NCBI RefSeq assembly: GCF_005080685.1
Contig: NZ_CP039371.1
Location: forward strand, 2,852,001 to 2,916,000
Origin: Pseudomonas putida
GTDB lineage: Bacteria > Pseudomonadota > Gammaproteobacteria > Pseudomonadales > Pseudomonadaceae
Length of the DNA: 64,000 nucleotides
Direction of reading: 5' to 3'
Position 1 is the first letter of the stretch. Every line of letters begins with the position of its first letter. The notes under the pieces are model-generated. The model searched no databases. It had not been told where the DNA came from and saw only the letters and a program-made list of their open reading frames with translations. Shown piece after piece: positions 17,462 to 27,362 of this stretch. The translations under genes and the position numbers were made by a program.

Positions 17462-20400
17462 ATGCACCTGCTGCGCACCCAGCCCGGCGGCTTCGTGCCG
17501 GACGACAGCATTGCCGATCTTGGCCAGACACCTGCCGAGCTGGTGATCCTATGCAGCGGCGATTCGCACCTGGCGTTGCTCGCCGATACCGCCGAGCAGT
17601 TGCCAGACGACTTCCCCTCACTGCGCCTGGCCAACCCCATGCAGGTGCAGAACCATGCCTCGGTCGACCTCTACGTCGACCAGGTCTTGCGCCATGCCAA
17701 GGTGATCCTGGTGTCCCTGCATGGCGGTGTCGGCTACTGGCGTTATGGGGTCGAACAGCTGGTAGAGCTGGCCGCCCGGGGCGTGCAGTTGATCCTGGTG
17801 CCAGGTGACGACCGCCCCGACCCTGAGCTTACCGGGCTGGGCACGGTCGAACCGGCGCAGGCCGAACGCCTCTGGCACTTTTTGCGTCAGGGTGGCAAGG
17901 CCAACGCCTTGAACCTGCTCAACTGCATGGCCAGTCTGTGGCTGGGGCGTGAGTATCCCTGGGAAGAACCGCAAGCACTGCCGCGTACGGCCGTCTACCA
18001 TCCCGAAAAGGGTGGCGCGACCCTGGAAGACTGGTACCGCCAGTGGCACCCGGAGCAGCCGGTGGCGGCGCTGTTGTTCTATCGCTCGCACCTGCAAGCC
18101 GCCAACACCGGCTTCATCGACGTGTTCTGCAAGCGCCTGCAGGCGGCGGGGATCAACCCTTTGCCTATAGCCTTGGCCAGCCTCAAGGAAAGCGCCTGCC
18201 TGGAACAGCTCGAGCAGTGGCTGGACGAAGTGGGCGCTGAAGTGGTGGTCAACACCACCGGTTTCGCCCTGTCCAGTCCGCAGCGCCCCAACCTGCGGCC
18301 GCTGCGCCGTGACATTCCGGTGTTGCAGGCCATCTGTGCCCAGGACAACCAGCCGGCCTGGGAGGCCAGCGAGCAGGGCCTGGGTGCCCGCGACCTGGCC
18401 ATGCACATCGTTTTGCCGGAGCTGGACGGGCGCATCATTACCCGCCCCGTCAGCTTCAAGGACCTGGCCTGGCGCAGCGAGCGCAGCCAGGCAGATGTCG
18501 TCTGCTACCGCGCCCACCCCGAGCGCATGGACTTTGTCGCTGAACTGGCGCGGCGCTGGGTAGCCCTGGCACGCCTGCCCAACGCGCAGAAGCGCGTGGC
18601 CCTGGTGCTGGCCAACTACCCGACCCGCGACGGCCGCATCGGCAACGGCGTGGGCCTGGACACTCCTGCAGCCGCCCTGAACATACTCGCTGCCCTGCGT
18701 GACGAGGGCTATCCGGTGGCCGACCTGCCCGAAAGCGGCACGCAACTGATCCACGCCTTGCTCGGCGGCGTGACCAACGACCTCGACCACCTGGACCTGC
18801 GCCCCTGCGCCCAGAGCCTGGCATTGGCCGACTACCAGGCCGTGTTCGAGCGGCTGCCCGAAGCCAACCGCCAGGCCGTGCTGGAGCGCTGGGGTCCGCC
18901 CGAACAAGACCCGATGTACCGCCAAGGCCGATTGATGGTGGCGGGCCTGCGGTTTGGCCAGACCTTCGTCGGCATCCAGCCGGCGCGGGGTTATCAGGTA
19001 GACCCCAGCGCCGTGTATCACGACCCCGATCTGGTGCCGCCGCATGCCTACCTGGCGTTTCACTTCTGGCTCCGCCACGCCTTTGCTGCCGATGCGGTGA
19101 TCCACGTCGGCAAGCATGGCAACCTCGAATGGTTGCCGGGCAAGGGCGTGGGCCTTTCGGCGCAGTGCTGGCCGGACGCCTTGCTCGGTCCTCTGCCGAA
19201 CATCTATCCGTTCATCGTCAACGATCCGGGCGAGGGCGCCCAGGCTAAGCGCCGCACCCAGGCGGTGATCATCGACCACCTGATGCCACCGTTGACCCGC
19301 GCCGAGACCTACGGGCCACTGCGTCACCTCGAGCGGCTCGCCGACGAATACTACGAGGCGCAGTTGCTCGACCCTCGCCGAGCGCGTGAACTGCAGCGCG
19401 ACATACTCGAACTGGTCAAGGCCAACCACATCGACCGCGAACTGCAGCTCGAGGGCCAGTTGGACGACGCCGCTGTATGGCTGCCGCGTCTGGATACCTA
19501 CTTGTGCGACCTCAAGGAATCGCAGATCCGCGATGGCCTGCATGTGTTCGGCCAGTCGCCGCAAGGTCGGCTGCGCCGCGATACCTTGCTGGCGCTGCTG
19601 CGTGTCGAACGCGGTGACGGGCGTGGTGGCAACGCCAGCCTGCCACGGGCATTGGCCAAGGCGCTGGCGCTGGGCTTCGATCCGCTCGATTGCGACCTTG
19701 GCCAGCCTTGGACGGGGCCACGGCCAACACTGTTGCAGGCGCTCGACGACAGCACCTGGCGCACGTGCGGGGACACCCGCGAACGCCTGGAGCTGTTTGC
19801 CCTGCAGTTGATCGAACAGGCCCTGGCTGGTCAATTGCAGCTGCCGCTGGATGCACCCTGGCAACCCGTGGGTCAGGTGATCCAGGCGCTGTGCGAGGAG
19901 GTCGCGCCCAATCTGGATGCCTGCGGCGCTGCCGAGCGCGATGGCCTGCTCGCCGCTTTGGCCGGGCGCTTCGTGCCGGCCGGCCGAGTGGGGCGCCCAG
20001 CCGTGGGCGCCTGGATGTACTGCCGACCGGGCGCAACTTCTATACCGTGGACGTGCGCAACTTGCCCACCACCACGGCATGGCGCCTGGGTTTCGCCTCG
20101 GCCAGCCTGATCCTCGAACGCCACCTGCAGGACCACGGCGACCACCTGCGCCAACTGGGCCTGTCGGTGTGGGGCACGGCGACCATGCGCACCGGTGGCG
20201 ACGACATCGCCCAGGCCATGGCATTGATGGGTGTGCGACCGGTATGGGCCAGCGGCGGTCAGCGCGTCGACGATTTCGAGATCCTGCCGCTGAGCCTGCT
20301 CGACCGCCCACGGGTCGATGTGACGCTGCGCGTCTCGGGCTTCTTCCGCGATGCCTTCGGTAACCTGATCCGCCTGTTCGATGCGGCGGTGCAGGCGGTC

Positions 20401-21222
20401 GCGGCGCTCGACGAGCCAGACGACCTCAACCCTCTCGCTGCGCGCGTGCGCGCCGAGCGCCAGGCCTTGCAGGCACAAGGCATCGACGCTGAGCAGGCCG
20501 CCCGCCAGGCCGGTTGGCGGGTGTTCGGGGCCAAGCCGGGTGCCTACGGCGCAGGTGTGCAGAACGCCATCGACGGGCGCCTGTGGCACAGCCGCGAGGA
20601 CCTTGCCGAGGTGTACCTCAACCATGGTGGCTATGCCTATGGCGGCCAGGATGACGGCACCCCCGCCCGGGCGCAGTTCGCCACGCGCCTGAGCCAGGTC
20701 CAGGCGGTGCTGCACAACCAGGACAACCACGAGCACGACCTGCTCGATTCCAATGACTACTACCAGTTCCAGGGCGGCATGCTGGCGGCCTCGGAAACCC
20801 TGGCAGAGGCCACGGTAGCCAGCTACCACGGTGATCACAGCCAGGTCGACCGGCCCCGCATACGCACCCTCAAGGAAGAGCTGAACCGGGTGATCCGCGC
20901 CCGCGCACTCAACCCCAAGTGGATCGATGGCGCCAAGCGCCACGGTTACAAGGGCGCGTTCGAGATGGCGGCGACCGTCGACAACCTGTTCGCTTTCGAT
21001 GCCACCACCCATCTGATCGACGACCACCATTACCAGTCGCTGGCCGATGCCTACGTGCTCGACCCGGCGACACGCGACTTCATGCGCGAACACAACCCCG
21101 AAGCGCTGCGCGACCTGACCGAACGCTTGCTGGAAGCCCAGCAGCGTGGCCTTTGGGAGCAGCCCGGCGACTACCGCGAGGCCCTCGAGGCGCAATTGCT
21201 CGACGGCGAGGAACAGGCTTGA
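17462..21222 (+). pseudogene. cobN: Cobaltochelatase subunit CobN, interrupted by a frameshift
   Basis: CobN is the large subunit that inserts cobalt into hydrogenobyrinate diamide. The frame from MHLLRTQPGG is continuous to LAGRFVPAG, then breaks; the remaining third (PSGAPSRGRLDVLPTGRNFY to LLDGEEQA) is in the next frame. At 19979-19990 the sequence lacks one C: GCCGGC-CGAGTG where the family needs codons Ala-Gly-Pro-Ser. With one base added the span is 1253 codons plus stop, the normal full length, and no other defect is visible (HVGKHGNLEWLPGKG, GAYGAGVQNAID intact). Sequencing error or a recent mutation. Confidence 0.9.
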
Positions 21223-21223
21223 A

Positions 21224-22249
21224 ATGATTGAACCCGTGCAATTTCCGCTGGCAGCCGTGGTCGGCGCGGACGACCTGAAACTGGCCCTGTGCCTGACCGC
21301 CATCGACCCGAAGATCGGCGGCGTATTGATCGAAGGCCCACGCGGCATGGCCAAGAGCACCCTGGCCCGCGGCTTGGCCGACCTGCTTGGCGAAGGCCCG
21401 TTCGTGACCTTGCCGCTGGGTGCCAGCGAGGAGCGCTTGGTCGGCACCTTGGACCTGGATGCCGCGCTGGGGCAGGGCAAGGCACAATTCTCGCCTGGTG
21501 TGCTGGCCCAGGCCGATGGCGGCGTGTTGTATGTCGATGAAGTCAACCTGCTGCCCGACACCTTGGTCGACCTGCTGCTCGATGTGGCGGCCAGCGGCAC
21601 CAATCGGATCGAGCGCGACGGCATCTCCCATCGACACAGCGCCCGCTTCGTCTTGATCGGCACGATGAATCCCGAGGAAGGCGAACTGCGGCCGCAATTG
21701 CTCGACCGCTTCGGGCTGAATGTATTGCTCGACGGATTGCCGGAGCCTGCAGCCCGGCAACAGATCATTCGCAGGCGCCTGGCCTTCGATACCGATCCGC
21801 AAGCCTTCGGCGCCCAGTGGGCAGCGGCGCAGCAGCAACTGCGCCAGCGCTGTCACGACGCACGCCAGCGCTTGTCGGCCATCGGCCTCGACGACCAGGC
21901 TCTGGCCTGGATCACCGAGCGCTGCTACGCGGCGGGGGTCGATGGCTTGCGAGCCGACCTGGTCTGGCTGCGGGCGGCGCGTGCGCATTGTGCCTGGCGC
22001 GGCGCAGAAACCATAGCCGAGGAAGATGTCGAGGCAGTCGCCGAATTCGCCTTGCGCCATCGGCGTCGCGGTGTGCCACCCGACAGCCAGTCCAGCCCGC
22101 CGGCCGCGTCAGCCAGCAGTGACCGGACCAGCGGCGACCGAAAAAGTGCCGAGGAGCAAGGCGGGCAGGGTGATTGGGGGGCATTACCGGCCCAGCCAGT
22201 CAGCACCGGCCCGCGCCGCGAGGTACCGAACTGGGCAAAAAAGCCCTGA
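21224..22249 (+). CDS. ChlI-type AAA+ chelatase subunit
   Basis: A 341-residue ATPase of the magnesium/cobalt chelatase I family: Walker A GPRGMAKS (38-45), Walker B GGVLYVDEVNLL, sensor 1 GTMNPEEG, arginine finger region RPQLLDRFGL. Length fits the short ChlI/BchI form followed by a separate VWA protein, a pair that in many pseudomonads replaces CobS/CobT beside CobN. It starts one base after the cobN stop, so it is coupled. The C-terminal 50 residues are low-complexity Ser/Gly/Pro and end PNWAKKP. It probably drives cobalt insertion by ATP hydrolysis. Confidence 0.9.
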   Translation: MIEPVQFPLAAVVGADDLKLALCLTAIDPKIGGVLIEGPRGMAKSTLARGLADLLGEGPFVTLPLGASEERLVGTLDLDAALGQGKAQFSPGVLAQADGGVLYVDEVNLLPDTLVDLLLDVAASGTNRIERDGISHRHSARFVLIGTMNPEEGELRPQLLDRFGLNVLLDGLPEPAARQQIIRRRLAFDTDPQAFGAQWAAAQQQLRQRCHDARQRLSAIGLDDQALAWITERCYAAGVDGLRADLVWLRAARAHCAWRGAETIAEEDVEAVAEFALRHRRRGVPPDSQSSPPAASASSDRTSGDRKSAEEQGGQGDWGALPAQPVSTGPRREVPNWAKKP

Positions 22250-22289
22250 GCATCCGTCGGCACCCACAGGCGGCGGATGCCAGACCGAA

Positions 22290-22916
22290 TGTCGGAAACC
22301 TGACAGGCCCGCGTGGTGGGCGCCCCGGCCTTCGTCGAGCGGTCGCGTCGCCTGGTTGCCGACCTTGCTCAAGGGGCGGCCACGTCAGCGCCAGGACCTG
22401 TGCTGGCAGCAGCGCCGAGGCCAGGCGCCGGCATTGTGGCTGGTGATCGTCGATGCGTCGGCGTCGACCCGTCGTCATCAGGCACTGGCCAATACCAAGG
22501 GCGTACTGGCGGAACTGTTCGACCAGGCATACCGCCAGCGCGCGCGGCTGGCTCTGCTCACCGCCAGTGGCGGCGCGCCACAATGGCAACGGCACGGGTT
22601 GAAGGCGTCGGCGGCGTTGCAGCCTTGGTTGCGTGCCTTGGGTGCCGGTGGCGGCACCCCTCTGTTGGCTGCGCTGGAGCAGGCCCGCGACTGGCTGCTG
22701 GCGCGGCGCAAGGCGCACCCGCATGAACGCCAGCGATGCCTGGTGTTTACCGATGGCCGCCTGCAACGCTGGCAGGCCCCAGCACCGATGCCGTGTGACA
22801 CGGTGCTGGTCGATATGGAGCTGGCGCCTGTGCGCCTTGGCCGGGCACGGCAACTGGCCGAGCAACTACTGGCCGATTACCAGCACCTTGAGCATTTTGC
22901 GCTGAAGAGTAATTAA
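22290..22916 (+). CDS. VWA-domain chelatase partner (ChlD-like), start unresolved
   Basis: The protein region from GRVAWLPTLLKGRPRQR to HFALKSN is a von Willebrand A domain with the MIDAS motif DASAS and GGGTPL, matching the short ChlD-like partner of the cobalt chelatase. No ATG or GTG in this frame follows the chlI stop; the nearest in-frame start-type codon is TTG at 22356, inside the conserved part. An ATG at 22289 lies one base out of frame, and with one T removed it would read MRKPDRPAWW. The start given marks where that homologous reading would begin. Either an indel, an unusual start, or a start inside chlI. Confidence 0.7.
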   Translation, partial: CRKPDRPAWWAPRPSSSGRVAWLPTLLKGRPRQRQDLCWQQRRGQAPALWLVIVDASASTRRHQALANTKGVLAELFDQAYRQRARLALLTASGGAPQWQRHGLKASAALQPWLRALGAGGGTPLLAALEQARDWLLARRKAHPHERQRCLVFTDGRLQRWQAPAPMPCDTVLVDMELAPVRLGRARQLAEQLLADYQHLEHFALKSN

Positions 22917-22991
22917 AGAAGGGGCGCGACACTATGTCGCAATAAGGAAAGTTGCCATCCCCGACAAGGGGGCGCAGTGGGGGAAGTTACC

Positions 22992-23016
22992 CAAGTGCGT
23001 GCCATGCACGCACTTG
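22992..23016. terminator. Strong hairpin between convergent genes
   Basis: CAAGTGCGTGC and GCACGCACTTG make a perfect 11-bp stem with a 3-base loop. It lies between the VWA gene (plus) and the small minus-strand gene. There is no T-run, but position suggests a bidirectional terminator. Confidence 0.6.
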
Positions 23017-23032
23017 AAGGCAAGGCCCGATA

Positions 23033-23299
23033 TTACTTTGGCATCGACCAGGGTTGCAGGTCGTAACCTTTCTCGCACAGTTCGGCTCGCACTTCTTCGA
23101 TCAGGCAGGCCCATTGCGCAGGGTCGGAATAGATGCGCGAGGAAACTTGCTTGCTGCCGATACGCGTGCTGGTCCGGTCGATCACTGCCAGGCTCAGCTC
23201 TCCAGTGCCGTTGGGTGCATCCCAGGCTACACACTGGAAGGGTTCGAAGGCGTGGTCGGCAATCAGCAGTGCTTCGTTGACACGGAGCGGGGCGTTCAT
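23033..23299 (-). CDS. Conserved small protein, unknown function
   Basis: An 88-residue soluble protein with no signal peptide or membrane segment. The sequence has a mixed alpha/beta look (VNEALLIADHAFEPFQCVAW, SLAVIDRTSTRIGSKQ, ending LQPWSMPK) and does not match a family I can name. GAGAG stands about eight bases before the ATG. It is convergent with the chelatase operon and divergent from the VpsR-like activator. Codon use looks normal for the chromosome, so it is probably a real gene. Confidence 0.7.
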   Translation of the reverse strand: MNAPLRVNEALLIADHAFEPFQCVAWDAPNGTGELSLAVIDRTSTRIGSKQVSSRIYSDPAQWACLIEEVRAELCEKGYDLQPWSMPK

Positions 23300-23642
23300 G
23301 GTTCGGTCTCTCTATGGTCCCAAACATCGAAATGTAGTCCGCGTGGCTTCTGGCTCGCTGGTGTTATCGCGATGCGCAGCGCGGGGTTATTCGTACTGAT
23401 GCTCCAAGTCGGTGTTCAAGTCACACGGCAGTTGTAAATTTTTTTACGGCGTTATCAAAGTTTCTTGCCCGCCGCCGCCTGTGACGTCGTTAAGTTGGGA
23501 AAATTCCCAGGTGCTCTTGGCGCGACAGCATTTAGCAGACAAACGGTAGGGGGGTGCGTCAAGTTCGTTGCTACTGTTAATTCGGGCGTCGCAACTTACT
23601 GTTTTCACGCAAAAAACCATAATTTGGCGCCAAGGAACGGTC
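23300..23642. promoter_or_regulatory. AT-richer intergenic region before the VpsR-like gene
   Basis: This 343-bp divergent gap is less GC-rich than its surroundings. It holds a short inverted repeat, TGGGAA-AA-TTCCCA, at 23496-23509, about 134 bp before the activator start, and a CAAGGAAC ribosome site at the end. No gene is supported. The repeat could be an operator for the activator itself, but this is a guess. Confidence 0.45.
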
Positions 23643-24968
23643 ATGCACGAAACCGCAGCCCAACGCCGCTTGCTCATCGTCGACCCGTGCGACGACTGCC
23701 ACCGCCTTCTACCCGGTTTGCGTAGCGCCGGGTGGGACGTGCACAGCTGTAGCCTCGATCTTGCCCTGGAGTATCCCTGCGATGTCGGCCTGTTGCGTTT
23801 GCAGGCCTCGCACCTGCGTCATCCCGACGCTGTGAAGGACATGATCAAGCGCAGCAACACCGAATGGATAGCCGTGCTCAGCGCGGAGGAGCTGCGTATC
23901 CAGAATGTCGGTGACTTCGTCTGCGAATGGTTTTTCGACTTCCACACCTTGCCCTTCGACGTGTCGCGGGTGCAGGTGACCCTGGGTCGCGCCTTCGGCA
24001 TGGCACGCCTGCGCGGCAAGGGCACGGTCAGGGTCGATGAACCGGAACACGAACTGCTCGGTGAAAGCCGGCCGATCCGTGAGCTGCGCAAGCTGCTCGG
24101 CAAGCTGGCGCCGACCGAATCGCCGGTGCTGATCCGCGGTGAAAGCGGCACCGGCAAGGAATTGGTGGCGCGCACCCTGCACCGGCAGTCGTTGCGCCAC
24201 GAGCAGCCGTTCATCGCGATCAATTGCGGGGCAATCCCGGAGCACCTGATCCAGTCCGAGCTGTTCGGTCACGAGAAGGGCGCATTCACCGGTGCCCACC
24301 AGCGCAAGGTGGGGCGGATCGAGGCGGCCAACGGTGGCACGCTGTTCCTCGACGAGATCGGCGACCTGCCGCTGGAGTTGCAAGCGAACCTGCTGCGTTT
24401 CCTACAGGAAAAACACATCGAGCGGGTGGGCGGTAGCCAGCCGATTCCGGTGGATGTGCGGGTATTGGCCGCCACCCACGTCGACCTGGAGAAAGCCATC
24501 CATCAAGGGCGTTTTCGCGAGGACCTGTACTACCGGCTCAATGTGTTGCAGGTGGTCACTGCGCCGTTGCGTGATCGGCATGGCGACCTGTCGATGCTGG
24601 CCAACCATTTTTCGCACTTCTACAGCCTGGAGACCGGGCGCCGGCCACGTTCGTTCAGCGACAGCGCCCTGGCGGCCATGGGCCGGCATTCCTGGCCCGG
24701 CAACGTGCGCGAGCTGGCCAACCGGGTCCGGCGTGGCCTGGTGCTGGCAGAGGGCCGGCAGATCGAGGCACAGGACCTCGGTCTGCATACCATAGACGCC
24801 GAGGAGCAACCGCTTGGCACGCTCGAGGACTACAAGCACCGGGCCGAGCGTCAGGCCTTGTGCGATGTACTGAACCGGCACAGCGACAACCTGAGCATTG
24901 CCGCCAAGGTGCTTGGCGTGTCTCGACCGACGTTCTATCGGCTTTTGCACAAGCACCAGATCCGTTGA
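23643..24968 (+). CDS. Sigma-54-dependent activator, VpsR/FleQ-like
   Basis: A 441-residue enhancer-binding protein. The N-terminal domain (about 1-125) looks like a degenerate receiver: LIVDPCDD is present, but no Asp in the usual phosphorylation position is evident, as in VpsR and FleQ, which respond to c-di-GMP. The AAA+ domain has GESGTGKE, GAFTGA (intact) and GGTLFLDEIGDL. The C-terminal Fis-type HTH is NLSIAAKVLGVSRPTFYRLL. The start at MHETAAQRR was chosen for its AAGGAAC site; 25 upstream codons are not conserved-looking. Proximity to the fap amyloid operon suggests a role in biofilm matrix control, by inference. Confidence 0.85.
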   Translation: MHETAAQRRLLIVDPCDDCHRLLPGLRSAGWDVHSCSLDLALEYPCDVGLLRLQASHLRHPDAVKDMIKRSNTEWIAVLSAEELRIQNVGDFVCEWFFDFHTLPFDVSRVQVTLGRAFGMARLRGKGTVRVDEPEHELLGESRPIRELRKLLGKLAPTESPVLIRGESGTGKELVARTLHRQSLRHEQPFIAINCGAIPEHLIQSELFGHEKGAFTGAHQRKVGRIEAANGGTLFLDEIGDLPLELQANLLRFLQEKHIERVGGSQPIPVDVRVLAATHVDLEKAIHQGRFREDLYYRLNVLQVVTAPLRDRHGDLSMLANHFSHFYSLETGRRPRSFSDSALAAMGRHSWPGNVRELANRVRRGLVLAEGRQIEAQDLGLHTIDAEEQPLGTLEDYKHRAERQALCDVLNRHSDNLSIAAKVLGVSRPTFYRLLHKHQIR

Positions 24969-24983
24969 GTGCGTTTCCACCCG

Positions 24984-25030
24984 GCCCTATGGCTTGCAGG
25001 AGCCGGCTAGCCGGCGATAGCGCCATCGGC
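24984..25030. repeat. REP-like palindrome
   Basis: The segment carries GGAGCCGGCTAGCCGGCGAT, with complementary AGCCGGCT and CCGGC parts, typical of GC-rich REP elements of fluorescent pseudomonads. It lies between the ends of two convergent genes and may also stop transcription. Confidence 0.6.
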
Positions 25031-25050
25031 AACACTGCCCATCCGCCCAA

Positions 25051-27258
25051 TCAACTCGATTGCTCAGCCGCCGCGTCAGCGGTCTCGGCAGCTGGCTCTT
25101 CGTCCCCCGGCATCCCGGTAATCACGCTGAAGTCGCTGATCTCGACCGCGCCACCGCCATAGCCGAGCAGGTGGAAGGAAAACGCCTTGCGTACGCTAGG
25201 GTTGTCGAAGCCGAATTCCATTTCCAGCGGTTTGTCGACGGTAACCCGCATTTCCCCTGAAGGGCCCAAAGGCACGTCTTGTTCTCGCTCCTTGACCTTG
25301 AGTTGGATGAGTGCATCGTGACGCCGATCCAGTGAGCGCACTTTGATGCGAACTCGCGTGTGCGACCCTTCGGGCATTTCAAGGTATGTCGCGCCGATCA
25401 GGTTATCAGCCCAATCATCGTGGATCCTCTTTTGCAGCTTGATACGAGCCGGACCGCCGAACTGGTAGCGCAGGTTCAGTGGGGTCCGCAGCAAGGACTG
25501 GTCCAGTACTGCCGCGAGGTCACTGATCTGCTGGCCGGTACCGTCGTTGCCGGTACCGAGGTACCTGGCCCGATCGGCGATGAATCCTTCACTGGCGTAG
25601 GCACGGCAGCGTTGCTGGAAGTCGCATTCGGTGAACACGCCATGGCCGTTGTGGTAGCGCAGCATGTTGTTGGTGTACGAGATCATCTCGCGACCGCTAT
25701 CGTAGTCGCGGTATAACGAGCGTCCGCCGAGGTCGGCGGGAATCGGCAGAGCGAAATAGTCGAGCAGGGATGTGGCCAGGTCTATATGTCCGTATGTGCC
25801 GCGCTTGATCCGTGGCAGTTCAGCCTGTTCTGGTGCCAGGGTGAGGTTGAAGCCCCAGGACGATGCGAGGCGTACGCCATCGATGCCGTGAGATTCATCG
25901 GAGGTCACCACTACCAAGGTATCCTTGAGCACACCTTGGCTCTCCAGGTCGTCGAGAAAGGCTCCTAGCGCATCGTCCAGGTAGGCCACCGCTGCGTCCT
26001 TGGCACTATCGTAACGTTGCAGGTACTGCTTGGGGGCGGAGTAGGGCTGATGGGTGCCCACGGTCAGCAAGGTCAGCATCCAGGGTTTGTCCTGCTTGCG
26101 AAGATCGCCGATGTAGCCCAGGGCACCTTCGAAAAAGGCGCGGTCATCTTTGCCCCACGGGAACTTCAGGTAGTTGGAGTTGCGGAACCATTCCTGCCCG
26201 TGTACCTGGTCGAAGCCGATATGCGGCATGATTCGGTCCTTGGCCATGAAGCGCAAGCCGGCGCCTTGCAGGTAGTGGGTGCTGAAGCCGGCGTCGCGCA
26301 TCTGCGCGGGTAGGCAGGCTTGGTTGCGTAGGTTCTGGGTCAGCAGTTCCACACCTTTGGGCGTCCCGTTGGCGAGTTTGTCGTAGTCGCCGCAGAGCAT
26401 GGCATACAGGCCGCGGATGGTTTGATGGGTATGCAGTACGTAGTCCGGGGTGTTCATGCCACGCTCGGCCCAGCGGCTGAGCCTGGGCATGAGATCGGCG
26501 TCGTAATGGCTGGGCAGAGCCTCGCGGTTGGGCCGCAAGTAGGCCCCGGGAATGCCCTCGACGGTGATGACCAAGAGATTGCGGGCCTGCCCCGGTGCGT
26601 GGAGTAATTTATGGCCGTTGAGGTCGGACTGGGTCAGGCCACTGCTGGGCAGCGGCGTTACTGGTGTATGCTGGCCCAACCAGCCCCAAGCCTGGTGTTG
26701 CACAGTGCTGACTCCTGCAGCGAGTGCCTGATGCGGCAGGTTGTACTGGCGCCATTGGTCGGCGTCGGAGGGGGCCAGGTGCTGGCCTGCCCAATGGGTT
26801 GCGAACAACACCAGCACCAAGCCCCAGGCCTTGCGGGGCAGGGCGATGCGGGGTTGCCCACAGCTGCACCAGACGCTTGTCAGCCAGGCGGCAAGACCCA
26901 CGCCCAGCAGCCCCGGTAGCCAAGGATGGGCCAGGCCACTGCCAGTGGAGTTCTCCATGAATTGCGAGTCGGCTAGATAGCCCAGGTCGGCAGCGGCTGG
27001 TAACCTGGCAACGGCACTGACCAACTCCGCTGAAGCCACCCACAGGGCGCCCCAGACCAATAGCAGCGGTAATGCCAGCCACCACGCACGTCGATGCAGC
27101 AGCAACAGCAGCAGGCTGCCGATCGCCAGGTCCGACAGGTATCCGAACGGATCGGACCAGCCCAGCAGGGCGCGGGCGCCGAGTGGGATGACCAGTACCA
27201 GGATCGCCAGGCTGGCGAGGCGGGCACGGGGGTGGCCGAGCAGGTTGTTCACAAGCAT
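25051..27258 (-). CDS. LTA synthase family membrane sulfatase-fold protein
   Basis: A 735-residue protein with four or five membrane segments in the first 190 residues and a large periplasmic sulfatase-like domain. Key motifs: NLLVITVEGIPG (metal site), HTHQTIRG with the probable catalytic Thr, and VVTSDESHG (metal site). Family members transfer phosphoglycerol or phosphoethanolamine to glycans or lipids; here the acceptor is unknown. The C-terminal 200 residues look like an extra beta-rich domain and end in an Ala/Glu-rich tail. It follows fapF on the same strand after about 100 bp, with a hairpin between, so co-transcription is possible but not shown. Confidence 0.85.
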   Translation of the reverse strand: MLVNNLLGHPRARLASLAILVLVIPLGARALLGWSDPFGYLSDLAIGSLLLLLLHRRAWWLALPLLLVWGALWVASAELVSAVARLPAAADLGYLADSQFMENSTGSGLAHPWLPGLLGVGLAAWLTSVWCSCGQPRIALPRKAWGLVLVLFATHWAGQHLAPSDADQWRQYNLPHQALAAGVSTVQHQAWGWLGQHTPVTPLPSSGLTQSDLNGHKLLHAPGQARNLLVITVEGIPGAYLRPNREALPSHYDADLMPRLSRWAERGMNTPDYVLHTHQTIRGLYAMLCGDYDKLANGTPKGVELLTQNLRNQACLPAQMRDAGFSTHYLQGAGLRFMAKDRIMPHIGFDQVHGQEWFRNSNYLKFPWGKDDRAFFEGALGYIGDLRKQDKPWMLTLLTVGTHQPYSAPKQYLQRYDSAKDAAVAYLDDALGAFLDDLESQGVLKDTLVVVTSDESHGIDGVRLASSWGFNLTLAPEQAELPRIKRGTYGHIDLATSLLDYFALPIPADLGGRSLYRDYDSGREMISYTNNMLRYHNGHGVFTECDFQQRCRAYASEGFIADRARYLGTGNDGTGQQISDLAAVLDQSLLRTPLNLRYQFGGPARIKLQKRIHDDWADNLIGATYLEMPEGSHTRVRIKVRSLDRRHDALIQLKVKEREQDVPLGPSGEMRVTVDKPLEMEFGFDNPSVRKAFSFHLLGYGGGAVEISDFSVITGMPGDEEPAAETADAAAEQSS

Positions 27259-27338
27259 TCCTTATTTGCCATTAAACCGTCACACAACTGTGCTTGATGA
27301 TAACAGGCCAGGGCGAACAAGGCGGGCAGACCGACAGT

Positions 27339-27355
27339 GGGCGCGTTGCGCGCCC
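27339..27355. terminator. Hairpin after fapF
   Basis: GGGCGCG and CGCGCCC form a 7-bp perfect stem with loop TTG, seven bases past the fapF stop. No T-run follows on the minus strand, so termination would be partial at best. Confidence 0.4.
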
Positions 27356-27362
27356 CGCCCAG

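Noticed and set aside
19960..20010. Programmed ribosomal frameshift in cobN
   Set aside because: No slippery heptamer or downstream pseudoknot is evident, and the missing C in a GC run explains the break more simply.
17618..20311. 897-residue open frame on the minus strand
   Set aside because: It is the antisense shadow of cobN in high-GC DNA; no domain or ribosome site, and composition is Arg/His/Gln-heavy.
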